A stretch of DNA of 13,559 nucleotides from Pelobacter sp. UBA6093 (GCA_002435955.1 DIWZ01000037.1:1-13559), one strand, 5' to 3'; counted from the first letter of the stretch, positions 7,482-13,559 are shown. Made by a program: numbers and translations. The notes: generated by a model from the sequence alone, not told the origin.

Positions 7482-9821
7482 AAAAAAGTGCTGCGTCCGG
7501 CCGCGATCCTTCTGCTGGTGATCGCGGCCGCGATTATTGCCATCCCCAAACCGGAGCTGCTGCGCTACCAGAGCACCTCGCGGGCCTTTTTCGACCGCCA
7601 GGGCCGGCTGCTGCGCCTGACCCTGGCCGACGACGACCGTTATCGCCTACAGGTGCCGCTGCAGGACATCGCTCCGGCGCTGCGTGAAGCCACCCTGCTC
7701 TACGAGGACCAGGACTACTACCGGCATCCCGGCGTCGATCCCCTGGCCCTGTTGCGCGCCTGCTGGAGCAGCTACGTCGTGCGCCGGCGCCCGGTGGGCG
7801 CCTCCACCATCACCATGCAGGTGGCGCGGCTGCGCTGGCATCTGCAGACCCGCAGCCTGTCCGGCAAGCTGCTGCAGATCCTGCGTGCCCTGCAGCTTTC
7901 GCGGCATTACAGCAAAGATGAAATCTTCGCAGCCTATCTCAACCTCGCACCTTACGGCCGCAACATCGAGGGGATCGAGGCGGCCAGCCTGATCTATTTC
8001 GGCAAACCGTCCAAACACCTGAGCCTGCCCGAAGCGCTGAGTCTGTGCGTCATCCCGCAAAACCCGGTCAAGCGCACCCCCACTACCGCCGCAGGCTTCG
8101 CCGCCCTCAAGACCGCCCGCGACCCGCTGTTTAGACGCTGGGTGGAAAAGCACCCCGAGGCGGCCGGACTGCAATCCTTCTTCGAGCTGCCCCTGCAAGT
8201 GCGCCCCCCCGAAGAGTTGCCGTTTCGCGCCCCGCACCTGGTCACCGACCTCGACCGGCAACTGCCCCTGCTGCAACGTGGCCACATTCACACCACCATT
8301 GACGGCGACCTGCAACGCATGGTCGAACAGCGGCTGGCCGACTACGTGGCGCGAAACAGGGAGCTCGGCATCGTTAACGGCGCGATTACGGTTCTCAATT
8401 ATCAGACGATGGAACTTGAGGTTCTGGTCGGTTCGGCGGATTTTTTCAATCCCGCCATCCAGGGCCAGGTCAACGGCTGCAGCGCCCCGCGCTCGCCCGG
8501 TTCGACCCTCAAGCCCTTCGTCTACGCCCTGGCCATGGACCAGGGGCTGATCCACCCCATGAGCATGCTCAAGGATGCGCCCCATCGGTTTGGCGGTTTC
8601 GCCCCGGAAAATTACGACCAGGCCTTCCTCGGCCCGATGCTGGCGCGCGACGCCCTCATCGCCAGCCGCAACGTGCCGGCCGCCGCCCTGCAATCCGCAC
8701 TGCGCAAACCGGGACTCTACGAATTGCTGCAAAGCGCCGGGGTGCGAAATCTGCAGGAGGAAAGCTACTACGGACTGGCCCTGACGCTGGGCGGCGTGGA
8801 ACTGACCATGCTCGATCTGCTCAAGCTTTACGCCATGCTGCCCAACGGCGGCACCCTGCAGCCGCTGCGCCTGCTGGCCGATAACCCGAAAGCTGAACAT
8901 CCGCCCACCCCCCTGAGTGCGGAGGCCTGCTTTTTGACCCTCGACATTCTGGCCGACAATCCGCAACCGGTGCGCCCAACCCTGCCCGGCCAACAGACCA
9001 GCGGCCTGCAGGTCGCCTGGAAAACCGGCACCTCCCACGCCTTTCGCGACGCCTGGGCGGTGGGCATCTCCGGCCCCTATGTGGTGGCGGTATGGATCGG
9101 CAATTTCGACGGTTCCGGCAACCGCGCCTTCGTCGGCCGCCAGGTTGCCGGCCCGCTGCTGTTCGAGATCTTCCACAGCCTCAGCGGCGGCCACCCCTGG
9201 CAGGCCACCGGCCGCCTCAAGCCCGGCCTGCTCAACGTGCAAAAGGTCGCCATGTGCGCCGACACCGGCGACCTGCCCGGCCGCTACTGCCCCCGCACCA
9301 GCGACGCCTGGTTCATCCCCGGCGTCTCGCCCATCAAGGTCTCGACCATTCACCGCGCGGTGCCGGTGAACCCCGAGACCGGCCTGCGCGCCTGCCGGCC
9401 GCAACCCGGACGCACCGAGATTCGCGTGTTCGAATTCTGGCCATCGGACCTGCAACGCATCTACCGCCAGGCCGGCATCGCCCTCAAGACCCCGCCGCCC
9501 TTCGAAGCGGACTGCGACCTCGACACCCAGAGCACCACCGGCACCCCGCCCGTCACCCAATCACCGGTGGCCAGGCTCGCATACCTCCGACGCAGCGAAA
9601 CCATGAAAACGGACAAAATCCCCTTCAGCGCCGTCGCCGATGCCGACGTGCGGCAACTGTTCTGGTTTGTCGATGACCGGTTTGTCGGGACGGCTAAAGC
9701 GGGGGAGACGTTTTTCTGGTCACCGGCCAGCGGGGAGTTCGTGGTGCGGGTGGTGGATGACCATGGGCGGGCCGGTCATAGGGAGTTGCGGGTGGGGATG
9801 GTACGGGATCGGGGGGAGTGA
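7479..9821 (+). CDS. pbpC: Penicillin-binding protein 1C (bifunctional glycosyltransferase/transpeptidase-type)
   Basis: A 780-aa class A penicillin-binding protein of the PBP1C type, acting in the periplasm on lipid II and peptidoglycan. It starts with an N-terminal signal-anchor (LRPAAILLLVIAAAIIAI). The GT51 domain follows, with catalytic E76 in EDQDYYRHPGVD and the conserved GASTITMQVARL. The transpeptidase domain has the SxxK nucleophile S342-T-L-K345, S396-R-N398, and K515-T-G in WKTGTSHAFRDAWAVG. A C-terminal PBP1C-specific beta domain ends the protein (FSAVADADVRQLFWFVDDRFVG...). All catalytic motifs are present and the length matches E. coli PbpC (about 770 aa). It lies 396 bases downstream of the macroglobulin gene on the same strand, the conserved yfhM-pbpC arrangement, which suggests wall repair after protease attack. 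It converges with the integrase gene, 39 bases away. Confidence 0.96.
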   Translation: MKKVLRPAAILLLVIAAAIIAIPKPELLRYQSTSRAFFDRQGRLLRLTLADDDRYRLQVPLQDIAPALREATLLYEDQDYYRHPGVDPLALLRACWSSYVVRRRPVGASTITMQVARLRWHLQTRSLSGKLLQILRALQLSRHYSKDEIFAAYLNLAPYGRNIEGIEAASLIYFGKPSKHLSLPEALSLCVIPQNPVKRTPTTAAGFAALKTARDPLFRRWVEKHPEAAGLQSFFELPLQVRPPEELPFRAPHLVTDLDRQLPLLQRGHIHTTIDGDLQRMVEQRLADYVARNRELGIVNGAITVLNYQTMELEVLVGSADFFNPAIQGQVNGCSAPRSPGSTLKPFVYALAMDQGLIHPMSMLKDAPHRFGGFAPENYDQAFLGPMLARDALIASRNVPAAALQSALRKPGLYELLQSAGVRNLQEESYYGLALTLGGVELTMLDLLKLYAMLPNGGTLQPLRLLADNPKAEHPPTPLSAEACFLTLDILADNPQPVRPTLPGQQTSGLQVAWKTGTSHAFRDAWAVGISGPYVVAVWIGNFDGSGNRAFVGRQVAGPLLFEIFHSLSGGHPWQATGRLKPGLLNVQKVAMCADTGDLPGRYCPRTSDAWFIPGVSPIKVSTIHRAVPVNPETGLRACRPQPGRTEIRVFEFWPSDLQRIYRQAGIALKTPPPFEADCDLDTQSTTGTPPVTQSPVARLAYLRRSETMKTDKIPFSAVADADVRQLFWFVDDRFVGTAKAGETFFWSPASGEFVVRVVDDHGRAGHRELRVGMVRDRGE

Positions 9822-9860
9822 GCAGGATCAGACCAACGACTGCAGAAGCAAACGGTGCAA

Positions 9861-10913
9861 TCAGATGGGGCCCAGCGCGTCAAGCGGACTGGCCACCGCG
9901 TTGATATCCTTGGCCATGACATGGGTATATATCTCGGTGGTTTTGACGTCGGCATGCCCCATTAATTCCTGCACGACCCGGATGTTGACCCCGTTTTCCA
10001 ACAAATGGGTGGCAAAGGAATGTCGGAAGGTGTGACAACCGGATTTTTTGAAGATCCCGGCGCGGGTTACGGCTATCTTCACGGCTTTTTGCAGCCCTGA
10101 TTCCAGTACATGATGTCGGCGGACTTCGCCGGTGCGTGGGTCGGTACTTCGATCTCTGCTGGGAAAAAGATATTGCCAGCCGAACTCATTGGCAGCATTA
10201 GGGTATTTTTTCGCCAGTGCATGAGGTAGATAGACGGCCCCATAATCGTCAGCCAAGTCCCGTTCGTGTAACTGCCGGACCTTTTCCGTCTGCCTCTTCA
10301 GGGCGCCTTTTATGGAACTTGGGAAGATGGTGGTTCGATCCTTGCCGCCTTTACCGTCCCGCACATAAATAAGATTCCTTTCAAAATCGAGATCCTGAAT
10401 GCGTAATCGAAGGCATTCCGTCAACCGCAGGCCTCCACCATACAATACTTGCGCCATCAAGAGATCGGTCCCCGACATCTGGTCAAGTACTTTTTGGACT
10501 TCCCCCTGGCTGAAAACCATCGGGGGGCGGCGCTGCCTTCTCGCTCTTATGTGCTCAAGGAGTTCATCTACAGGCAGGGCGAGAACCTGTTTGTACAGGA
10601 AGATAATGGCATTCAGGGCCTGTCGCTGAGTGGCAGCGGCAACATTTCCCTTGGTCGCCAAATGGCTCAGGAAGGATTCAATTTCCTCTTTACCCATATC
10701 CCTGGGGTGAATTTTTGCATCAAAGAACCGGATAAAACGCACGATCCACTGGCAATAGGTCTGTTCGGTCCGGTACGCATAGTGGTGGTAACGGAGAACC
10801 TGTCGAACCTGATCCATGAGTTTCAGATCAGGGTTGGGACGGTATTTGGCTTGTTTTTCATAAGAACTTTTTATAATATCAGCAGATGGAAAAATCAAGG
10901 GGATTTTTTCCAC
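9861..10913 (-). CDS. intI: Integron integrase (IntI-family tyrosine recombinase)
   Basis: A 350-aa site-specific recombinase that inserts and excises gene cassettes at attI and attC. An N-terminal SAM-like DNA-binding domain (about 32-118, LMDQVRQVLRYHHYAYRTEQTY) precedes the catalytic domain. All catalytic residues are seen: R163 in GGGLRLTE, a lysine in GKGGKDR (188-193), H294-xx-R297 in HTFRHS, H320 in MGHADV, and Y329 in TEIYTHV. The feature separating IntI from XerC/D is the extra segment at about 231-262 (HALAKKYPNAANEFGWQYLF to RSTDPRTG), followed by RRHH; the protein ends SPLDALGPI as IntI proteins do. The GTG start at 10913 is supported by AAAGGAG five bases upstream. It is transcribed away from its cassettes, the standard layout. 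It looks intact and probably functional. Confidence 0.95.
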   Translation of the reverse strand: MEKIPLIFPSADIIKSSYEKQAKYRPNPDLKLMDQVRQVLRYHHYAYRTEQTYCQWIVRFIRFFDAKIHPRDMGKEEIESFLSHLATKGNVAAATQRQALNAIIFLYKQVLALPVDELLEHIRARRQRRPPMVFSQGEVQKVLDQMSGTDLLMAQVLYGGGLRLTECLRLRIQDLDFERNLIYVRDGKGGKDRTTIFPSSIKGALKRQTEKVRQLHERDLADDYGAVYLPHALAKKYPNAANEFGWQYLFPSRDRSTDPRTGEVRRHHVLESGLQKAVKIAVTRAGIFKKSGCHTFRHSFATHLLENGVNIRVVQELMGHADVKTTEIYTHVMAKDINAVASPLDALGPI

Positions 10914-10918
10914 TTTTA

Positions 10919-10925
10919 CTCCTTT
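10919..10925 (-). promoter_or_regulatory. Strong ribosome-binding site of intI
   Basis: On the minus strand AAAGGAG lies five bases before the GTG at 10913. This fixes the integrase start at a GTG codon and gives the N-terminus MEKIPLIFPS. Confidence 0.75.
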
Positions 10926-11004
10926 AATATTGCAATAAGTGGAAAATAGTGCCTGCTATAAGGGTGATATGCGGCAAAATTTTCCACTGTTACCACTGTT
11001 GGGC
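10926..11004 (+). other. attI: attI primary recombination site region
   Basis: The sequence between the divergent integrase gene and the first cassette. The core GTTGGGC at 10998-11004 fits the GTTRRRY consensus, with cleavage expected between G10998 and T10999. Two direct copies of CCACTGTT (10984-10991 and 10993-11000) run into the core and may be integrase-binding repeats. A perfect 10-bp inverted repeat, AGTGGAAAAT/ATTTTCCACT (10938-10947 and 10979-10988), frames the middle. The core is confirmed independently: the R'' box of the attC that ends cassette 1 (GCCCAAC, 11618-11624) is its exact reverse complement. The left edge of attI is not defined by anything I can see. Confidence 0.75.
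10954..10962 (+). promoter_or_regulatory. Candidate cassette promoter (extended -10)
   Basis: TGCTATAAG matches an extended -10 (TGn then TATAAG), pointing toward the cassettes from inside attI. The nearest -35-like hexamer, TTGCAA (10930-10935), is 21 bases upstream, which is too far, so only the extended -10 supports it. A promoter in this region that drives cassettes is expected in integrons. The divergent promoter for intI could not be pinned down. Confidence 0.3.
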
Positions 11005-11669
11005 GAGAGAACCAATGAATGACTTGAAGACAACTTTTCAGCTCGATGTTTCCGAAATCGTCCGCAAGGCTCGACGTCACCTGAAAAAGCGAGTTGATGG
11101 TGTAACGATTAACCTTCCCTTTGTAAGCTTTGCAATACAACCTGATGATGCGGAAAGAAAAGCTGCCCGCGAGATCGTGGTCCGCCTCGCTGACAAGCGG
11201 GTTTTGAACGCCTTTGAGTGTTGCGACAGTTGTGTTGAAAAAGCACTGGCATCCCTTCAAGACATCCGCTCTCTACTCGTTGACAAGCAGGTTGAACTTT
11301 CGGCACAGGCCGACGGTGGGCTCTATTTGATTATTGAGTTGATGCTTGATGGTATTCGGCAATTCTTCACGTTTGAGGAGAATCTGCGCACTGATAACCC
11401 TCAGTTTCCCGGTGACCTTCACACGCGGTTTGCGAGACATGACCTTCGGCCATACTTCGGTGCGTTAGAAAGGCTTCGTGGTCATTTGTATCGATGTCTT
11501 GAACAGGTTGCTACTGTTGCAGATACCAATATCCCGAAAATCTCAGATCACATGCGATATTTAGAGGCTTGGCAGCTTGACGCTTACAAGGAACCCCGTG
11601 TCATTAATCAAGACGGCGCCCAACCAGTAAATTCAGCGGACCCAAAAGACCGGGCCGCTGATTAATTCG
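10999..11669 (+). mobile_element. Integron gene cassette 1
   Basis: This unit runs from the TTGGGC half of the attI core to the G of the R' box in attC1 (GTTAGCA), about 671 bp, a usual cassette size. It carries one open frame that begins 16 bases after the left boundary and ends inside attC. Complementarity of its two ends (GTTGGGC and GCCCAAC) supports a single excisable unit. Confidence 0.85.
11015..11665 (+). CDS. Cassette-borne protein of unknown function (216 aa)
   Basis: I do not recognise a family. The protein (MNDLKTTFQLDVSEIVRKARRHLKKR...) looks soluble and mainly helical, with no signal peptide or membrane segment. Cysteines cluster in FECCDSC near residues 69-74, and a middle region (GGLYLIIELMLDGIRQFFTF) is rich in hydrophobic helix-forming residues. 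No HEPN, nuclease or transferase signature was seen. ATG 11015 is chosen because it lies just inside the cassette; the in-frame GTG at 10949 would start within attI and read through the recombination site. The last 15 codons (AQPVNSADPKDRAAD) are encoded by attC itself, and the stop lies between its L' and R' boxes. Composition is near 50% GC by eye, lower than the host genes. The frame is long and well placed, so a real gene is likely. Confidence 0.75.
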   Translation: MNDLKTTFQLDVSEIVRKARRHLKKRVDGVTINLPFVSFAIQPDDAERKAAREIVVRLADKRVLNAFECCDSCVEKALASLQDIRSLLVDKQVELSAQADGGLYLIIELMLDGIRQFFTFEENLRTDNPQFPGDLHTRFARHDLRPYFGALERLRGHLYRCLEQVATVADTNIPKISDHMRYLEAWQLDAYKEPRVINQDGAQPVNSADPKDRAAD

Positions 11670-11675
11670 TTAGCA
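11618..11675 (+). repeat. attC: attC recombination site of cassette 1
   Basis: A 58-bp site with all expected parts. R'' is GCCCAAC (11618-11624). L'' TCAGCGG (11633-11639) pairs with L' CCGCTGA (11655-11661). CCC (11641-11643) pairs with GGG (11652-11654), leaving A11640 as the expected extrahelical base. The loop is 11644-11651, and R' is GTTAGCA (11669-11675) with cleavage after G11669. R'' pairs perfectly with the attI core, and R' belongs to the start of cassette 2, as expected for integrated cassettes. R' ends in A where the consensus has a pyrimidine, a small deviation. Confidence 0.92.
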
Positions 11676-11683
11676 GGAAAAAT

Positions 11684-11720
11684 AATAAATAAATTAATTG
11701 CAAGGAAAAGGTTATTTATT
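11684..11720 (+). repeat. AT-only inverted repeat in the cassette 2 leader
   Basis: AATAAATAA (11684-11692) and TTATTTATT (11712-11720) are a perfect 9-bp inverted repeat ending two bases before the ATG at 11723. The 19-base loop holds the only purine-rich ribosome-binding candidates, AAGGA and AAAAGG (11702-11711). It could be an operator or a weak hairpin presenting the ribosome site. The stem is all A/T, so chance is possible in this AT-rich leader. Confidence 0.35.
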
Positions 11721-11722
11721 TC

Positions 11723-12757
11723 ATGAAAGACTTACTAGAACAATTGGAAAAAGAAAGACGGAAGGTAGATTTTGATAGTTTTGATATTTCTGTTAAAGAA
11801 TTGGTATCTATGGCTGAGGACAATATTATTGATATTGCACCAGAGTACCAGAGGCAATTTAGGTGGCCTAAAGAAAATCAATCAAAATTTATCGAATCGG
11901 TATTTTTAGGAATACCGATTCCGAGCCTTTTTATGGCAGCTAACCGCGACGGGACTTGGGAGCTAATTGATGGAGTTCAGAGATTAAATAGCTTAATTCA
12001 CTTTATAGCCGAAAAAGAACAGCTAGTTAAATTTGGACTGAAAGAGAACTTGAAGCTCATAGGCTTAGATATTTTGTCAGAATTTAATGGCAAAACCTTT
12101 TATAATATTCCTCAAAGTTTGCGATTGAAATTTACGCTTAGACCTTTGAAAATCACAACTCTTAGCGATAAAAGTGATTTAAAGGTCCGTTTCGATCTAT
12201 TTGAAAGACTAAACACGGGTGGAATAAAACTGACAGATCAAGAAATAAGAGCTTGCGTATTTCGCGGTGAATTTAATGAATTTTTGTCGAGTCTTTCAAG
12301 TAGTGACGATTTTAATCATGTAATAAACCTACCAAAGTCGAATGAATCAGACGGAACAAGAGAAGAACTTGTTCTTAAGTTTTTTGCCTACTTTTATGAT
12401 AGACAAAATTTTGTCCATAGCGTTGTTGGCTTCTTAAATAACTATATGGAAAATTCCTCACAAAAATTTAACTACTCTTCTTCGCGAAAACTATTTGAAA
12501 AAACATTTAAGGAACTACGAACTGAACTTCCAAATGGAATAAAAAGAGGCAATAGAAATATAACACCATTTAATTTATATGAAGCAATCGCGGTAGGGGC
12601 CGCCGATGTAATATCAAATGGGGGGACTATTATTGGTAAAAATGTAAAAAATTGGATAAATGACCCGAAATTGACAAAACTCACTTCAGGGGCAACTAAT
12701 TCCAGAAAGAGGCTTGCAGAGAGAATTGGCTATTGCGTTGAGAGGTTTTCTGCTTAA
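11723..12757 (+). CDS. Stand-alone DUF262 protein (GmrS/ParB-like domain)
   Basis: A 344-aa protein of the DUF262 family, the ParB/Srx-like fold found in type IV restriction enzyme GmrSD and relatives, where it is linked to nucleotide use and recognition of modified DNA. Visible motifs are Y42-Q-R...W48 followed by QSKFIESVFLGIPIPSLF, then the active-site-like D83-G-V-Q-R-L88, and FERLNTGGIKLTDQEIRAC (160-178). The first glutamine of the usual DGQQR is V here; Q86 and R87 remain. The helical C-terminal half ends with LTSGATNSRKRLAERIGYCVERF, as DUF262 proteins often do. No DUF1524 HNH nuclease domain is fused or present beside it in the window. It overlaps the HEPN gene by one base (TAATG), indicating co-translation. 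Family is certain; the defence role is inferred from family and context. Confidence 0.92.
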   Translation: MKDLLEQLEKERRKVDFDSFDISVKELVSMAEDNIIDIAPEYQRQFRWPKENQSKFIESVFLGIPIPSLFMAANRDGTWELIDGVQRLNSLIHFIAEKEQLVKFGLKENLKLIGLDILSEFNGKTFYNIPQSLRLKFTLRPLKITTLSDKSDLKVRFDLFERLNTGGIKLTDQEIRACVFRGEFNEFLSSLSSSDDFNHVINLPKSNESDGTREELVLKFFAYFYDRQNFVHSVVGFLNNYMENSSQKFNYSSSRKLFEKTFKELRTELPNGIKRGNRNITPFNLYEAIAVGAADVISNGGTIIGKNVKNWINDPKLTKLTSGATNSRKRLAERIGYCVERFSA

Positions 12758-13425
12758 TGTTCAGTGACATATCATCAGAGTCAACAGAAAGACTATACCA
12801 AACTACGCTTTTGTTGAATCAAATAAAAACCCTTGAAAAAGAGGCCAAAAATTCTATATCTGAATTGCTTAAAATTCACAAAGGGTTGTTTTTTATATCT
12901 CTCTACGCATGCATAGAGTATGCAGCAATAAATAGCTGCGTAAAATTTTTATCAATAATCGAAACACAAAGCCATTTTCCTTTAAGGTTTAAAAATAAGC
13001 TTCTCTGTATAATATTAAATTCTGAATTTAATTCTGTAATTGATTGTGGAAAGAAAAAAATATGGGAGAAAAAAGAGGGATTAATTGAAAAACTTTTCTC
13101 AAATCAACCCATAAATATTGACAATACCGTTTTTCCTTCAGACGGAATCAATATTGGGGCTAAACAACTCAGGGATGTTTGGAACTTTATGCACATCCCT
13201 GGCGACGCAATACCGCAATTCGAAAATGAGTGGTATTTGAAAGAAATTAAGGAACACAGAAACGCCATCGCGCACGGACGTGTTGTTGCTTCAGAAGTGG
13301 GGAAGCGTTACACATCCGCTGACCTTGAAAAACGCCATGGCTTCATTGGCAATCTTTGTGGGCACATAATAGGTAGTTTTGACTCCCACATAAAGAATCA
13401 TACATTTCTAAAAGATACGGCATAA
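12757..13425 (+). CDS. HEPN-domain protein, MAE_28990/MAE_18760-like, predicted ribonuclease
   Basis: A 222-aa helical protein whose C-terminal part contains E-H-R168-N-A-I-A-H173-G, the RxxxxH catalytic motif of HEPN ribonucleases. It is followed by VVASEVGKRYTSADLEKRHGFIGNL, which resembles the MAE_28990/MAE_18760 HEPN group as I remember it. An N-terminal helix bundle (LLKIHKGLFFISLYACIEYAAINSCVKFL, 37-65) would form the rest of the HEPN fold. HEPN proteins commonly cut RNA in toxin-antitoxin, abortive-infection and CRISPR-linked systems. The start ATG shares its A with the stop of the DUF262 gene, so the products are probably made together and may act as a complex. The stop at 13423-13425 lies five bases before the interrupted attC. 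The HEPN call is good; the RNA target and the sensor/effector split with DUF262 are inference. Confidence 0.83.
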   Translation: MFSDISSESTERLYQTTLLLNQIKTLEKEAKNSISELLKIHKGLFFISLYACIEYAAINSCVKFLSIIETQSHFPLRFKNKLLCIILNSEFNSVIDCGKKKIWEKKEGLIEKLFSNQPINIDNTVFPSDGINIGAKQLRDVWNFMHIPGDAIPQFENEWYLKEIKEHRNAIAHGRVVASEVGKRYTSADLEKRHGFIGNLCGHIIGSFDSHIKNHTFLKDTA

Positions 13426-13430
13426 AAATC

Positions 13431-13435
13431 TGCTA
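13431..13435 (+). repeat. attC: Interrupted attC of cassette 2 (visible R'' half-box)
   Basis: TGCTA, completed by AC, would give TGCTAAC, the exact reverse complement of cassette 2's own core GTTAGCA (11669-11675). Only five bases are left of the intron junction; the AC and the rest of attC must lie on the far side of the intron. On the minus strand the insertion point reads GT^TAGCA, which fits the position I recall for attC-type group IIC introns in the bottom-strand core box. Confidence 0.75.
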
Positions 13436-13559
13436 ATCGGGTAGCCGGGGGTTTTTAACCCCCAGCCCCCACACCACCCGGCATGCGGGTCCGCACCGGG
13501 CGGTTCACAGAGATTACCGAGCCGTAACCGGGTAGTGAATGATAACCCACAGCTCTTTG
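13436..13559 (-). mobile_element. 3' end of a group IIC (attC-type) intron, continues past window
   Basis: Read on the minus strand, this stretch ends in GGCTACCCGAT, the typical 3' terminus of a bacterial group II intron of class C. Domain VI is a GGGGGTT/AACCCCC hairpin (13447-13463) with a GGG/CCC base. An unpaired A (opposite T13442) sits seven bases from the 3' end, as expected for a branch point. Domain V lies just upstream. The reverse transcriptase/maturase frame would be encoded on the minus strand beyond the right edge; none of it is visible. The target inside an attC core box is what defines the IIC-attC subgroup. Whether the intron is complete or mobile cannot be judged from 124 bases. 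Confidence 0.85.
13473..13506 (-). ncRNA. Group II intron domain V hairpin
   Basis: On the minus strand GAACCGCCCGG pairs with CCGGGTGGT around an inner TGCG/CGCA stem, giving a 34-nt hairpin with the layout of catalytic domain V. The CCGC near its 5' side fits the CGC triad of class C introns, where other classes have AGC. This domain coordinates the catalytic metals for splicing. Confidence 0.8.

Larger units (their letters stand above)
11670..13435 (+). mobile_element. Integron gene cassette 2 (two genes, attC interrupted)
   Basis: The cassette begins with TTAGCA (11670-11675). Its visible part ends at TGCTA (13431-13435), the first five bases of an R'' box whose complete form, TGCTAAC, would be the exact reverse complement of GTTAGCA. 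The remainder of its attC is displaced past the window by a group II intron. At more than 1.75 kb with two genes it is large for a cassette. It is strikingly AT-rich (about one third GC by eye) against the GC-rich host, which points to a different origin. Confidence 0.8.

Noticed and set aside
7647..9560. Long minus-strand open frame (637 aa) opposite pbpC
   Set aside because: It is a mirror of a GC-rich gene with strong third-position bias. Its translation is Gly/Ala/Gln-rich with no domain, while the plus strand has every PBP1C motif.
9822..9860. Shared terminator between convergent pbpC and intI
   Set aside because: No stem followed by a T run is visible on either strand in this short gap.
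10449..10949. 166-aa plus-strand frame opposite the integrase
   Set aside because: Fully antisense to an intact IntI with all catalytic residues; no recognisable domain of its own.
10980..11005. LexA/SOS box controlling intI
   Set aside because: CTGT and ACTG fragments occur in the CCACTGTT repeats, but no CTGT-N8-ACAG arrangement with correct spacing is present.
10949..11014. Upstream GTG start for the cassette 1 protein
   Set aside because: It would begin inside attI and translate across the recombination core. ATG 11015 just inside the cassette is more plausible.
11618..11675. Rho-independent terminator made by the attC stem
   Set aside because: The stem is flanked by the conserved R''/R' boxes and lacks a following T tract; attC explains it better.

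Overview
The window looks like chromosomal DNA from a GC-rich Gram-negative bacterium. The gene types fit a Desulfuromonadales/Geobacter-like member of the Desulfobacterota, but that placement is inference from gene content and composition, not from a marker gene. The left two thirds (about 450-9821) are host-like: a stand-alone Hen1-type small-RNA 2'-O-methyltransferase, then a very large membrane-anchored bacterial alpha-2-macroglobulin with an intact CTEQ thioester motif, then penicillin-binding protein 1C. The last two form the familiar envelope-defence pair: the macroglobulin traps intruding proteases and PBP1C repairs peptidoglycan. A CACGAAG/CTTCGTG inverted-repeat element sits between them.

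The right third (9861-13559) is an integron. A complete IntI-family tyrosine recombinase lies on the minus strand (9861-10913). It is followed by a divergent attI region with a core site at 10998-11004. Cassette 1 (10999-11669) carries one unknown 216-aa protein and ends in a textbook 58-bp attC at 11618-11675. Cassette 2 (from 11670) is much more AT-rich and carries two genes overlapping by one base: a stand-alone DUF262 (GmrS/ParB-like) protein and a MAE_28990-type HEPN protein with an RNAIAH ribonuclease motif. The boundary calls check each other. The R'' box of attC1 (GCCCAAC) is the exact reverse complement of the attI/cassette-1 core (GTTGGGC). The five R'' bases visible after cassette 2 (TGCTA), completed by AC, are the exact reverse complement of that cassette's own core (GTTAGCA).

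The attC of cassette 2 is cut in the R'' box by the 3' end of a group IIC (attC-type) intron on the minus strand. Its domains V and VI and its CCCGAT terminus fill 13436-13559; the rest of the intron lies beyond the window.

The most interesting candidate system is the DUF262-HEPN two-gene cassette. It may be a defence or toxin-type module in which a HEPN RNase replaces the HNH nuclease usually tied to DUF262. It is carried as one mobile integron cassette whose attC is now split by a retroelement. The first 450 bases hold hairpin-rich sequence with no gene I can identify.
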